This document shows positions 1 through 7,183 of a stretch of DNA of 64,000 nt, in pieces (position 1 is the first letter of the stretch; each line of letters starts with the position of its first letter). The notes below the pieces were generated by a model, which ran no database searches, was not told where the DNA came from, and saw nothing but the letters and a program-made list of their open reading frames with translations. Origin of the DNA: an uncultured Christensenella sp. (lineage in GTDB: Bacteria; Bacillota; Clostridia; Christensenellales; Pumilibacteraceae); contig CATLHE010000005.1 of assembly GCA_949948895.1 (NCBI GenBank), forward strand, positions 66,306 through 130,305, read 5' to 3'. The position numbers and the translations under genes are program-made.

Positions 1-644
1 GTTATGTCCTCGTCCGTTGAATAACCCGACGCTACCGCCGCCGAATTGATGAGCGCGCAGATATCCTCGCGTTCGTCGGTCTCTATCATGACGTGATCGG
101 TGTCTTCTTCGAGCTCGTTTATTTGGAGTACGGTATTTTTGACGAGCTCTTTTATTTGGGCGTCGTCGGCAGGCGATATGTTTTTGAGTGCGGACAAGTA
201 TGACACGAGTATATTATTCAGTCTGTTTACATGCCTTTCTTCATACCCGCAATCTTCGTCCTCTTTCATATAGTCTAGCATATTCGCCGCGATCGCATCG
301 ATTTGAGCGCCGAAATCCCCGCCGCCCGTTTTTTTTGTTTCGGGCGTTTTCGCTTTGTTTTCGCAAGTCGGGTCTACCGTTATTATAAAAGGATTGGACG
401 GGTCGATTATCGGCTTGGCAAAAAGAAACACGTCGTCCGTGCCCGCGGGAACGGCAAAGCGCATTGTTACGCCGCAGGTAGACAGTTCCACTTTAAACTC
501 CGTATCGGGCACGTCGACCGTTATGGATTTTCCGTTTTTGAGTTTGCCGCAGTCTTTTGATCTATCCGACGCGACGACCGACATCATGACTTTTAATGCG
601 CAGCCCACAAAGCTCCGCTTTCTGCGTACAGTTAATTTTCGCAT
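1..644 (-). CDS. Hypothetical protein, C-terminus beyond the left edge
   Basis: The frame is open from ATG 644 to the window edge (214 codons without a stop), so the gene is partial. GGGAGA lies about 7 nt upstream of the ATG and a promoter lies at 691-719. The N-terminus is basic (RKLTVRRKR) with no clear signal peptide. Residues 10-105 look beta-rich, a Lys/Thr/Pro/Gly linker follows (KTPETKKTGGGD), and from about 125 the chain is acidic and helical. I do not recognise a family. The neighbouring gene on the right also runs leftward but is probably a separate unit because this gene has its own promoter. That it is coding rests on the uninterrupted frame, the ribosome site and the promoter. 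Confidence 0.6.
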   Translation of the reverse strand, partial: MRKLTVRRKRSFVGCALKVMMSVVASDRSKDCGKLKNGKSITVDVPDTEFKVELSTCGVTMRFAVPAGTDDVFLFAKPIIDPSNPFIITVDPTCENKAKTPETKKTGGGDFGAQIDAIAANMLDYMKEDEDCGYEERHVNRLNNILVSYLSALKNISPADDAQIKELVKNTVLQINELEEDTDHVMIETDEREDICALINSAAVASGYSTDEDI

Positions 645-690
645 ATTTATTCTCCCATGGCAGAGTGTTTCCGCACTGTCTACTAAACAA

Positions 691-719
691 ATTATAGCAT
701 AGACGGGGACGAGTTTCAA
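691..719 (-). promoter_or_regulatory. Sigma-A type promoter for the left-edge gene
   Basis: Read on the minus strand: TTGAAA, a 17-nt spacer, then TATAAT. The -10 box ends 46 nt before the ATG at 644. Confidence 0.6.
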
Positions 720-733
720 GCTCTTATCGCGAC

Positions 734-1303
734 TTATTCGTACTTGCCCGCGTAAAGCTTTTTGGCGCGTTTTGTGTGTAGCTTTACAAACTCGGTCTTG
801 GCTTCGGTATACCCGTCGCGGTCGTGCTCAAACTGCTGCCATAACCGCAGTTTCAAGCTTTCGTACTCTTTTGCGACGGCGGGAAAGTCGATGAGATAAT
901 CCCTGAAATACAGTTCGTCGTTGTCGCCCGCAAACCGTAAATGCAGGTGATAGACTTTATCGGCAAAACCGTTTTCGGTGTATCCAAAGTTGAATGACGC
1001 TCGGCTCACCGACTCCGACATTTTTAAAAAACCTATGTTTTCTATGACGCGCGCGATCTTCGGCATGTCGCTGTCGGGCGCGATCTCCACGAGAATATCA
1101 ATGATGGGCTTTGCGAAAATATCGGGTACGGCGGTACTGCCTATATGACTTATGCGGACGGTATTATACTGCTTTAAGCGTTCCGTCAGCGTGTTTTGCA
1201 TGGCGGAGTAATGCTCCGCCCACTCGTCGTTATGGGGCGCAAGAACGATGGGGAATAATTGCCACAGTTCTTCCAAAGTCATTTCCGAAAGTCGTTTTTG
1301 CAT
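734..1303 (-). CDS. GrpB/UPF0157 family protein
   Basis: This 189-residue protein matches the GrpB (UPF0157) family, a nucleotidyltransferase-fold group. Family hallmarks seen are the motif RISHIGSTAVPDIFAKPIID, which carries the GS pair and the following acidic residue of nucleotidyltransferases, and the C-terminal stretch HLHLRF...RDYLIDFPAVAKEYESLK. The frame stays open upstream to about 1558, but ATG 1303 is chosen because AAAGGTGA sits just before it and the longer N-terminus is an Arg-rich shadow of the neighbouring gene. It is the last gene of a leftward series with the GNAT gene 26 nt upstream. GrpB proteins have no settled physiological role, so no substrate is assigned. Confidence 0.85.
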   Translation of the reverse strand: MQKRLSEMTLEELWQLFPIVLAPHNDEWAEHYSAMQNTLTERLKQYNTVRISHIGSTAVPDIFAKPIIDILVEIAPDSDMPKIARVIENIGFLKMSESVSRASFNFGYTENGFADKVYHLHLRFAGDNDELYFRDYLIDFPAVAKEYESLKLRLWQQFEHDRDGYTEAKTEFVKLHTKRAKKLYAGKYE

Positions 1304-1329
1304 AGGTTCACCTTTAATAAGCGGAGCGG

Positions 1330-2097
1330 CTATTTGATAAATTCGTTTGCTACGGCGTCGGGCTTTACCGTCAGCTCGACCCAAGCGGGGCGGAAGCCGC
1401 TTTTTACGGCGTTGCGCGCCGATCCGATATTCGACCAGGCGCAGCAGTAAAACGGAACTTTGCCGCGGTCGAGTATTTCGGCGGCGAGCCTGCTTGTCAA
1501 AACGCTCGCAACACCTTGCCGTCTTTTTTCGGGAATTACGTCCACGCCTATCTGCCACATGTTTTCACAGTCGGCGGAGCACGCCGCTAAGCCGATAAGA
1601 TCATTGCCTAGGTACGCGCCCACGCCCAATACGTCGAGCTCTTTTCTCTCGATGCATAATGCGTTGGACCACTGCGGTAAGTACAACCCCTCAAAATCGG
1701 ACGGGCGTAAGATCCGAAGTTCGTAATCGCAATTAGCCTCGGGGATAGCGTTTACGTCGGGAAGAAAGTACTCCGACATAGAGCATACTTGATTGCCGTG
1801 TTTTTTGAACGCCTCGTTCAGCACGTGCAGGTACGGCGTTTCAAAGCAGCGCATAGCGGGGTATTTGGCGATATATTTTTCGACGATCTCTTTGTATCGC
1901 AGGTCTATCGACGCGACGATATTGGCGCCGTAAGATATCAGATGGCACGCAAACGGCAGTTGAAGATACTTTCTCGCTTGGGCGGAATACTTCGATTCCG
2001 CTATAACGTTTTCGGACTTTGTAAAGTCGTCTGCTTTGCAGTTTGCGTCGACGGCAGACTGCTCCATAGCTATTTGCAGTATGGTTTTGTTTGTCAT
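1330..2097 (-). CDS. GNAT family N-acetyltransferase
   Basis: A 255-residue protein whose C-terminal half (about 125-245) is a GNAT acetyltransferase domain. The acetyl-CoA loop is seen as VIPEKRRQGVASVLTSRLA, preceded by the beta strand NMWQIGVDV and followed by CCAWSNIGSARNAVKSGFRP, the usual Asn/Ala-rich motif B. The N-terminal ~120 residues form an extra helical region (SKYSAQARKYLQLPFACHLI) seen in a subset of GNAT proteins. No strong ribosome site precedes ATG 2097, and translation may be coupled to the gene ending 21 nt upstream. The substrate cannot be told from sequence. Confidence 0.8.
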   Translation of the reverse strand: MTNKTILQIAMEQSAVDANCKADDFTKSENVIAESKYSAQARKYLQLPFACHLISYGANIVASIDLRYKEIVEKYIAKYPAMRCFETPYLHVLNEAFKKHGNQVCSMSEYFLPDVNAIPEANCDYELRILRPSDFEGLYLPQWSNALCIERKELDVLGVGAYLGNDLIGLAACSADCENMWQIGVDVIPEKRRQGVASVLTSRLAAEILDRGKVPFYCCAWSNIGSARNAVKSGFRPAWVELTVKPDAVANEFIK

Positions 2098-2118
2098 GAG
2101 TCGTTCGAATGTTAAATC

Positions 2119-2400
2119 TTATTTATATTTTTTAAAGCTGAACCAGCTGTGATATGTGTCGGCAAACAAACTGTATTTTCGTCCGCAATCGGGGCATTGT
2201 ATCTCAAAAGAAATTATATCGTCGATCCAACAGCCGTCTGGATTTTTGCATGAATCATAAATGGAATACATGCCGTCGACGATAGAAAATCCGTCGTTGT
2301 CTATTAATTCTTTTACATAGTCTTTGTACGGCATGAACAATCTCATATCTCCGCACCATTTAACAGTACCCAAGCGGTTACATTTCTTGCACTTTTTCAT
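2119..2400 (-). CDS. Small zinc-ribbon-like hypothetical protein
   Basis: A 93-residue cytoplasmic protein. It begins MKKCKKCNRLGTVKWCGD and later has IQCPDCGRKYSLF, so two CxxC pairs (C4/C7 and C71/C74 approximately) could form one zinc-binding knuckle. The middle is acidic and aromatic. ATG 2400 is preferred over the in-frame GTG 2412 because GGGGTG then sits at ribosome-site distance. It lies between a 42-residue small gene (18 nt upstream) and the GNAT gene (21 nt downstream), so the three are probably cotranscribed. Function is unknown. Confidence 0.6.
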   Translation of the reverse strand: MKKCKKCNRLGTVKWCGDMRLFMPYKDYVKELIDNDGFSIVDGMYSIYDSCKNPDGCWIDDIISFEIQCPDCGRKYSLFADTYHSWFSFKKYK

Positions 2401-2418
2401 ATGGCACCCCACGCTGAA

Positions 2419-2547
2419 TCATCGTATAGCGCTGCCGCCTATCACTTTGCGGCGCTTCATAAATGCGGTCTCTTCCGAAAAAGCGCCGTGCTGTTTGAGT
2501 TTTTTAACGATAGTTTTTCTTCTTATTAACGGGACGGGCGGGAACAT
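2419..2547 (-). CDS. Possible 42-residue basic protein
   Basis: On the minus strand ATG 2547 opens a 42-codon frame beginning MFPPVPLIRRKTIVKKLKQH and ending in TGA at 2419-2421, just ahead of the zinc-ribbon gene. The composition (Arg/Lys-rich helix, then GAFSEETAF) looks like real protein rather than a shadow, and the wording resembles the start of longer winged-helix-like small proteins, in which case this copy would be truncated. The ribosome site is weak. Taken as possible only. Confidence 0.4.
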   Translation of the reverse strand: MFPPVPLIRRKTIVKKLKQHGAFSEETAFMKRRKVIGGSAIR

Positions 2548-2696
2548 TTTATAGCTCGCTTAAATTATGTTTGAGCGATAGTCGGGCGGGTAAGTAGGCG
2601 GGTTTGAAATTCGATATGGTAATACACATAAAATCTGTTATTAATTATATGAATATTCAAATTTAATATTTTAAGTTTACAGTACGAAATGATAAT

Positions 2697-3590
2697 TTAG
2701 GTAACTATTTTGGATTTTAATTTATTGTAATTGATTATAGTGGAGCGTACAAAATTGGTCATAAATGTATCTTTAAAATGATGCGTATGTCCGTCATCAA
2801 CATAATGTTGTCTAATATAGGCGCCATTATCGAGTAAAAATAAAATAATATTATTCACAGAATCGTTTTCAAAGTCAAAGTATACATTGTCTAATGCTGA
2901 ACATAGGATTGGAGTTTTATCTGTGATATTATATCTTATACCGTATGCGCGTCTTTGTTTATCTTCTTCAATTTCTTTTGCTATTTTTGTGTCAAGTAAT
3001 TCAAGCGCATATTTATAAAATTCAATGTTTGTTGTGTTCTGTAAATCTCTAAATTCCAAAATTATAGGGTGTTTTCTAGTGGTTATCTGTTTGCGGCTTT
3101 TTGCATTTGCATTACTGAGACAAGTTACATCCGGTGAGATTTCGGTTTCTATATAAAAATCGTATTTTTCATTGATAGCCTTAAACAACTCTAAATTGCC
3201 GTGTTTTATAATTAATTCTAAATTGCATAGTATTTGAGTTTCCGAAATGTTGAATAATTCTAAAAAAAAGGCTTCATCTATATTTTCAATTTCATTGACA
3301 AAATTGTAAGCCTCTGTTCGATTGTGTATGATTGATTTCTGTTTTTGAATACTAGTTAAAGTATTATTATCTTCCGCGCTGGTGGCAATGCCTTCTAACA
3401 GAAAATTGATGCTAACGCTTAATAATTTTGCGAGTTGCTTAACTTCATTTAATGTGGGTTCAGATAGATTATTTTCCCAACGTTCTATGGTCTTATCTGA
3501 AACTCCCAGCTCCAGAGCAAGTGTTTGTTTACCGAATGATTTATTGTTTCGTATTAACGAAAGCCTTTCACCAAAAGATAGAGTTTGCAA
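2697..3590 (-). CDS. XRE-family regulator with long helical C-terminal domain
   Basis: Residues 5-65 are an XRE/Cro helix-turn-helix (FGERLSLIRNNKSFGKQTLA, then LGVSDKTIERWENN). Residues 70-297 are helical with ankyrin-like pieces such as IIKHGNLELFKAINEKYDF and IILFLLDNGAYIRQHYVDDG. The start is TTG 3590, taken because AGGAGG lies 9 nt upstream and no ATG is near. The gene is clearly more AT-rich than the housekeeping genes in the window, which suggests transfer. It stands alone: the flanking genes are separated by about 140-150 bp on each side. An extended -10 box (TGCTATAAT on the minus strand, about 3618-3626) precedes it. Targets are unknown. Confidence 0.75.
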   Translation of the reverse strand: MQTLSFGERLSLIRNNKSFGKQTLALELGVSDKTIERWENNLSEPTLNEVKQLAKLLSVSINFLLEGIATSAEDNNTLTSIQKQKSIIHNRTEAYNFVNEIENIDEAFFLELFNISETQILCNLELIIKHGNLELFKAINEKYDFYIETEISPDVTCLSNANAKSRKQITTRKHPIILEFRDLQNTTNIEFYKYALELLDTKIAKEIEEDKQRRAYGIRYNITDKTPILCSALDNVYFDFENDSVNNIILFLLDNGAYIRQHYVDDGHTHHFKDTFMTNFVRSTIINYNKLKSKIVT

Positions 3591-3730
3591 TATTAAATTC
3601 CTCCTATTAATATAAAAGTATTATAGCATAAAGTAATTAAAAATACTAATAGTTAAGTTTAATTCAGAGTATTTCTTTTATACAGAGTGTAATTGATTGT
3701 ATGCGGTACATAGTACGCATTGCCGCTGAA

Positions 3731-4084
3731 TTATATATTAATCCATGCATCACTCGAAAGCTCTACGTCGATCACGACGCCGTTTTTGATCTTTACTTTT
3801 GCTTCGGTGACAGTCGTTCTTGTAAACAGCATTTTATATTGCTTGTCTTGATACGTTACGATTTTCGCTGTGCTGTCGAACTCCGTTACTTCTTTGGGCT
3901 GACCGAACTCAGAGTACAGCTCGGCTTCGGACATTCCGATTTTGATTGCGTTCAGTTTGGATGCGCCTTTGTGTTTTTCGGCGGCGTTTTTATTGATGGA
4001 TTTAAGTATCACCGCAGCGATAGGGCATACTATGACTACAACGGCTATTGTAATGATGATAGTAAGGATCAGTGTATCGTCCAT
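3731..4084 (-). CDS. Membrane-anchored SmpA/BamE-like small protein
   Basis: A 117-residue protein with one N-terminal membrane helix (residues 5-28, LILTIIITIAVVVIVCPIAA) and an extracytoplasmic domain. The domain carries the helix-turn NAIKIGMSEAELYSEFGQPK followed by beta strands (AKIVTYQDKQYKMLF...KVKIKNGVVIDVEL), a pattern typical of the SmpA/OmlA/BamE fold widespread in Gram-positive lipoproteins. The ribosome site is CGAGG just before ATG 4084. No partner is evident. The fold is inferred from pattern only. Confidence 0.65.
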   Translation of the reverse strand: MDDTLILTIIITIAVVVIVCPIAAVILKSINKNAAEKHKGASKLNAIKIGMSEAELYSEFGQPKEVTEFDSTAKIVTYQDKQYKMLFTRTTVTEAKVKIKNGVVIDVELSSDAWINI

Positions 4085-4119
4085 TATTTACCTCGTTGAA
4101 TGATTAATTGTGACCGTGG

Positions 4120-4889
4120 CTATACCCATTTGGCATAGAGCGTCATGTTATCGGTCACTTGGTCGGTTTCGAAATTCCATTCGGTTTCGTAGTTTTCGTC
4201 GTACCACCCCGCAAAGGTGTAGCCTGCTTTTGTCGGCGGTTCGGGCGGTATAACGCATGTGTTGTTTTGCACGACGTAAGCGTGGGTCTTTTGCCGTCCG
4301 CCGTCGGCATTAAATTCAATCAGTTTTACTTCCTTGTCGGCGTCAACGCCCCAATCGTCATTCCACAAACTTGACCATCTTTCATAGTCGGTCAAAGATT
4401 GCAAATCGATATTAAACCTTATCAGCTTTCTGATAGTACGGTAACTGTAAAAAACAAATTGACCGGCGGCATCTATCAGTACGTCGGCGTTTATCTCCAA
4501 TTCTCCGCTAAGGTAGCTAAAAGCGTTTGTCAGAGTGCAAGAATGGTTGATAATTATTTTACCGACGTTTTCGCAGTTTATGCTGTAAACCTCGTCACCC
4601 CCTTCGAGCGGTCGAAAAATTCCCCCGATTTGTTTAACGGGCAAGCCGCCGAGCTTTTGCGGAATAACCAATTCGTCAACGGCTTTTTGGTCATCCGTCC
4701 GCCCTATAATCACTGCCGAAACTGCCTTTTTTTGTTGTCGGTCCAATCGCCGTATTTGTCGTAAAAAGCGTAATAAAAGCCTTTTTCTTCCCTTTTTACC
4801 TTCCACGGGTTTGTACAGCCGATAAATAAAAACGGCATGCAAGCGAGTATGCACACTAATGTGTATATTAAAAACTTTTTCGATTTCAT
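4120..4889 (-). pseudogene. InlB B-repeat lipoprotein broken by a frameshift at an A7 run
   Basis: The frame from ATG 4889 (ribosome site GAGGCG) encodes a signal peptide with lipobox FIGC and about 50 mature residues, then stops 4 codons after a run of seven A (T run 4727-4733 on the plus strand). The minus-one frame continues for about 200 residues and ends with a classic Listeria/Bacteroides InlB B repeat (GYTFAGWYDENYETEWNFET, then LYAKWV). One extra A would join both parts into one surface lipoprotein of about 256 residues. The sequence cannot tell apart mutation, a read error in the homopolymer, slippage-based expression or phase variation. InlB repeats are extracellular beta-grasp modules used in adhesion or wall association. 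Confidence 0.7.
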
Positions 4890-5040
4890 AAGGCGCCTCG
4901 CAATATTACCGACGATCACCGTAAGTGATTGCTTTACGGTAGTCTATTCGTGTAAATTGATTTTACCATAAACCGCGGCAAATTTCAATACCCTAAAACC
5001 ATAATTATGAATTTTAGCTGTGTTAAGTAAATAAATGAAG

Positions 5041-5075
5041 AAAAAGGACTACTCGAACATAACGGTTCGAATAGT
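5041..5075 (-). terminator. Intrinsic terminator after the TIR gene
   Basis: Arms ACTACTCGAAC (5048-5058) and GTTCGAATAGT (5065-5075) pair along 11 bp with one wobble. On the minus strand the hairpin is followed by CCTTTTTC. It sits 51 nt past the TIR gene stop. Confidence 0.65.
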
Positions 5076-5126
5076 TCTGTTGTGGTAGGGAAGTTTCTGC
5101 GTAAAACGAATATTATACATTAAAAT

Positions 5127-6029
5127 TCAAATTTTCGGAAGAAAGTTAATCAGTTGTTGCAGATTATCAAAGTCAATTATCTCGAATTGTCTCAGTAAGT
5201 AAGGTAAACTGTCTAAGTTATTACCGCAGTTTACCGTAGCTATATGACCGTTTTTTCGTCCCGAACGTATTTCATTGGCAAATGATGTCCATTCATATTT
5301 TACCCAACCCGAATTTATATTTTCAGGCGTCGTCGCAAGCACGACAATATGTTTAGCCTTATTTAATGCTTTATCAATTTCAAACGAAAAGTCTGTATTC
5401 GATAATGCAGGTAATGAAATTTCGGATAAAAACGTTGAGCGCCCCGAATCTATCAGCGTATCATAAATTTGCTTCGCTAATTTAAAATCACTGCTTTTAT
5501 GTGATATAAAAACATCGAAATCATCCGTTTTTGAAAATTCGTCTAAAACGTAATCGGGAATAAACTTGTTTTCTGCTTTTGCTTGCATTACTACGTCGTA
5601 AACACTGCTTAAGTTGTTTCCACCTAACCAATATTCATATTTATGCGTTTGAAGATCATACAAATGTATCCCTATGCCTTGTACTCCAAATATAAAAATA
5701 TTCGGGTGCTTGGCAGCGCGTAGTTCATGTTCTTCAAAGGATGATAAAATTCCTCCCAAAGTATCCGAATAAGAAACGTATCTGCACACGGTATTCGTCG
5801 GCTCAAACAGTTCACTGCAAACTCCGCGATATTTAAACGGAGCAGGCACTTTTTTGACATGCGAGAACCCTTTACAAATTTTTTCTAAATCTTCAATGTT
5901 ATAATGATACACTAAATCCATTATACAATCATTGAGCGATTTGTAGGACAATAAATATTTCCCGTCGGAATATAAATTTAAGCCCGATTGTGAATCTTGC
6001 AAGCGTAGTTCAATGCTTGATAATTTCAT
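5127..6029 (-). CDS. TIR-domain protein
   Basis: A 300-residue cytoplasmic protein. Residues 168-300 are a TIR domain: DDFDVFISHKSSDFKLAKQI (strand A and helix), LSEISLPALSNTDFSFEIDK, KHIVVLATTPENINSGWVKYE. The Trp-x-x-x-Glu arrangement (W242, E246) matches the place of the catalytic Glu in NADase TIR domains. The N-terminal 165 residues look like a separate sensing or effector domain with beta-rich stretches (IFIFGVQGIGIHLYDL) that I do not recognise. ATG 6029 is chosen for its GGGAGAA ribosome site; the frame stays open further upstream. The gene is AT-rich, lies 140 nt from the 3' end of tRNA-Val and has its own terminator, which fits acquired defence DNA. A defence role is inference from the family. 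Confidence 0.8.
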   Translation of the reverse strand: MKLSSIELRLQDSQSGLNLYSDGKYLLSYKSLNDCIMDLVYHYNIEDLEKICKGFSHVKKVPAPFKYRGVCSELFEPTNTVCRYVSYSDTLGGILSSFEEHELRAAKHPNIFIFGVQGIGIHLYDLQTHKYEYWLGGNNLSSVYDVVMQAKAENKFIPDYVLDEFSKTDDFDVFISHKSSDFKLAKQIYDTLIDSGRSTFLSEISLPALSNTDFSFEIDKALNKAKHIVVLATTPENINSGWVKYEWTSFANEIRSGRKNGHIATVNCGNNLDSLPYLLRQFEIIDFDNLQQLINFLPKI

Positions 6030-6120
6030 ACATATTCTCCCAGCTATATTTCGATAAAACCATTTTGCCAAACAATTGATCAAAAAGTTTGTTCTTATTA
6101 AATACTTAGATAAAAATAAA

Positions 6121-6166
6121 AGCAACCTAAACGCAACACTTAAATAGTAGCTCGTTTTAGGTTGCT
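6121..6166 (-). terminator. Terminator of the tRNA-Val transcript
   Basis: AGCAACCTAAA (6121-6131) and TTTAGGTTGCT (6156-6166) form a perfect 11-bp stem. On the minus strand it is followed by TTTATTTTTATC. It begins 3 nt past the tRNA CCA end. Confidence 0.7.
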
Positions 6167-6168
6167 AT

Positions 6169-6243
6169 TGGTGGGCAATGGGGGGTTCGAACCCTCGACT
6201 TCTACCATGTGAAGGTAGCACTCTCCCGCTGAGTTAATTGCCC
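6169..6243 (-). tRNA. tRNA-Val (anticodon CAC)
   Basis: On the minus strand GGGCAAT (6243-6237) pairs with ATTGCCC (6179-6173) as the acceptor stem, followed by discriminator A and an encoded CCA (6171-6169). The anticodon stem CTACC/GGTAG encloses loop TTCACAT, giving anticodon CAC (Val, GUG codons). The T-arm is GAGGG-TTCGAAC-CCCCC. It is a single tRNA followed at once by a terminator. Confidence 0.95.
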
Positions 6244-6871
6244 GTATATGTTTGTTTTTTGGCGGCGCTGTCGTGCGCTTGATTATTGTATCATGCAAGC
6301 GGGGAATATGTCAAGCAAATTCGTATTTTTGCGCGTTTGTATTTTTTGCGGAGCGCAGTGGCCTGCGCTCCCAACGAGGGGGGCGGTTGGTTTGGCGTTT
6401 ACGTTCTGCGGCGGTTCGCCTAGATCCTTCGGCTTCGCCTCAGGATGACAAGTTAATGCTGTGCCGTTCTTATTCGGGTGAAACATAAAATCATAACGCG
6501 AGTAAACACACGACAATCGTCAAACATTTGGTTTGCGCACGACAGAAATCCAAGCTGTGCTTGGCGGAGCGCAGTGGTCTGCGCTCCCTACGAGAGCGTG
6601 ACGGTTGGTTTGGCATTAACGGAGTGCGGCGGATCGCCTAGATTCTTCACTGCGTTCAGAATGACAAAGAACAATAATTGATGCTTAAACCGTAGGGGGT
6701 GATGACCTCGGCACGCCGTTGTATCTTGCAACGGAATTATTCGGGTGTAACAATTGACAAACCACCAATGCACACACGCGACATAAATCCAAACCGTGTT
6801 TGGTCGGGTGTTACTTAAAACAAACCACGTTTGCACATACACGACATACGCCAAGCCTTTGGCTTGTTGGC
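6244..6871. repeat. Non-coding mosaic of interspersed hairpin repeats (block 1)
   Basis: About 630 bp without a credible gene. It contains the GC-rich hairpin GGAGCGCAG...CTGCGCTCC at 6350-6371 and 6566-6587, the GCGGCGG-TTCGCC-TAGATCCTTC unit with its AGGATGACA end at 6406-6452 and a variant (ATTCT/AGAAT) at 6624-6667, and small palindromes at 6530-6543, 6550-6564 (CCAAGCTGTGCTTGG), 6789-6803 (CCAAACCGTGTTTGG) and 6851-6866. A CCTCGGCACGCCG fragment lies near 6706. Short frames here that spell CHPEAKPKDLGEPP-like peptides are translations of the repeat. Confidence 0.8.
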
Positions 6872-6900
6872 TTGACAAGATGTGACGATTGGTATATACT
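6872..6900 (+). promoter_or_regulatory. Sigma-A promoter for the 6952-8644 genes
   Basis: TTGACA at 6872-6877, 17-nt spacer, TATACT at 6895-6900. The -35 box lies at the very end of repeat block 1. Confidence 0.7.
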
Positions 6901-6951
6901 ATAAACTACCGATTTGCGGAGATGCGGCGAGCGTTCGCCGCGGTACGGATA

Positions 6952-7182
6952 ATGGGAGAACAGAACAAACACGGCGAGCGTCCCGTAGCTTATGAGGATG
7001 AGGAGAAAAAGCGCAGACTGATCAGGACTGTGTGTATTGTTCTTGCCTCGGTGTTCGCGCTTGCCGCCGTTGCCTGCGTCATAGCTTACGCGGTGCTGCG
7101 CTTGGACGTTCTTTTTATTCCCATTGCCGTTCTTGCCGTATTCGCAATGATAACTTTTACTTACGCGAGGATAAAGAGCTGA
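6952..7182 (+). CDS. Small two-helix membrane protein
   Basis: About 76 residues from ATG 6952: a charged cytoplasmic N-terminus (GEQNKHGERPVAYEDEEKKR) and two membrane helices (IRTVCIVLASVFALAAVACV and VLFIPIAVLAVFAMITF). The start is uncertain: ATG 6922 is in frame and neither has a strong ribosome site. The stop is 1 nt before the GTG start of the Sel1 gene, so the two are cotranscribed and probably coupled. The shared operon suggests a joint membrane role. I recognise no family. Confidence 0.6.
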   Translation: MGEQNKHGERPVAYEDEEKKRRLIRTVCIVLASVFALAAVACVIAYAVLRLDVLFIPIAVLAVFAMITFTYARIKS

Positions 7183-7183
7183 C

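Noticed and set aside
6169-6243. tRNA-Val as attachment site with a duplicated 3' end
   Set aside because: No second copy of the T-arm/acceptor end was found in the window and no integrase gene is present.
6283-6516. Short frames with CHPEAKPKDLGEPP-like peptides (also near 12.2, 58.4, 60.7 kb)
   Set aside because: They are translations of the interspersed GCGGCGG/AGGATGACA repeat in one orientation; no ribosome site and no codon signal.
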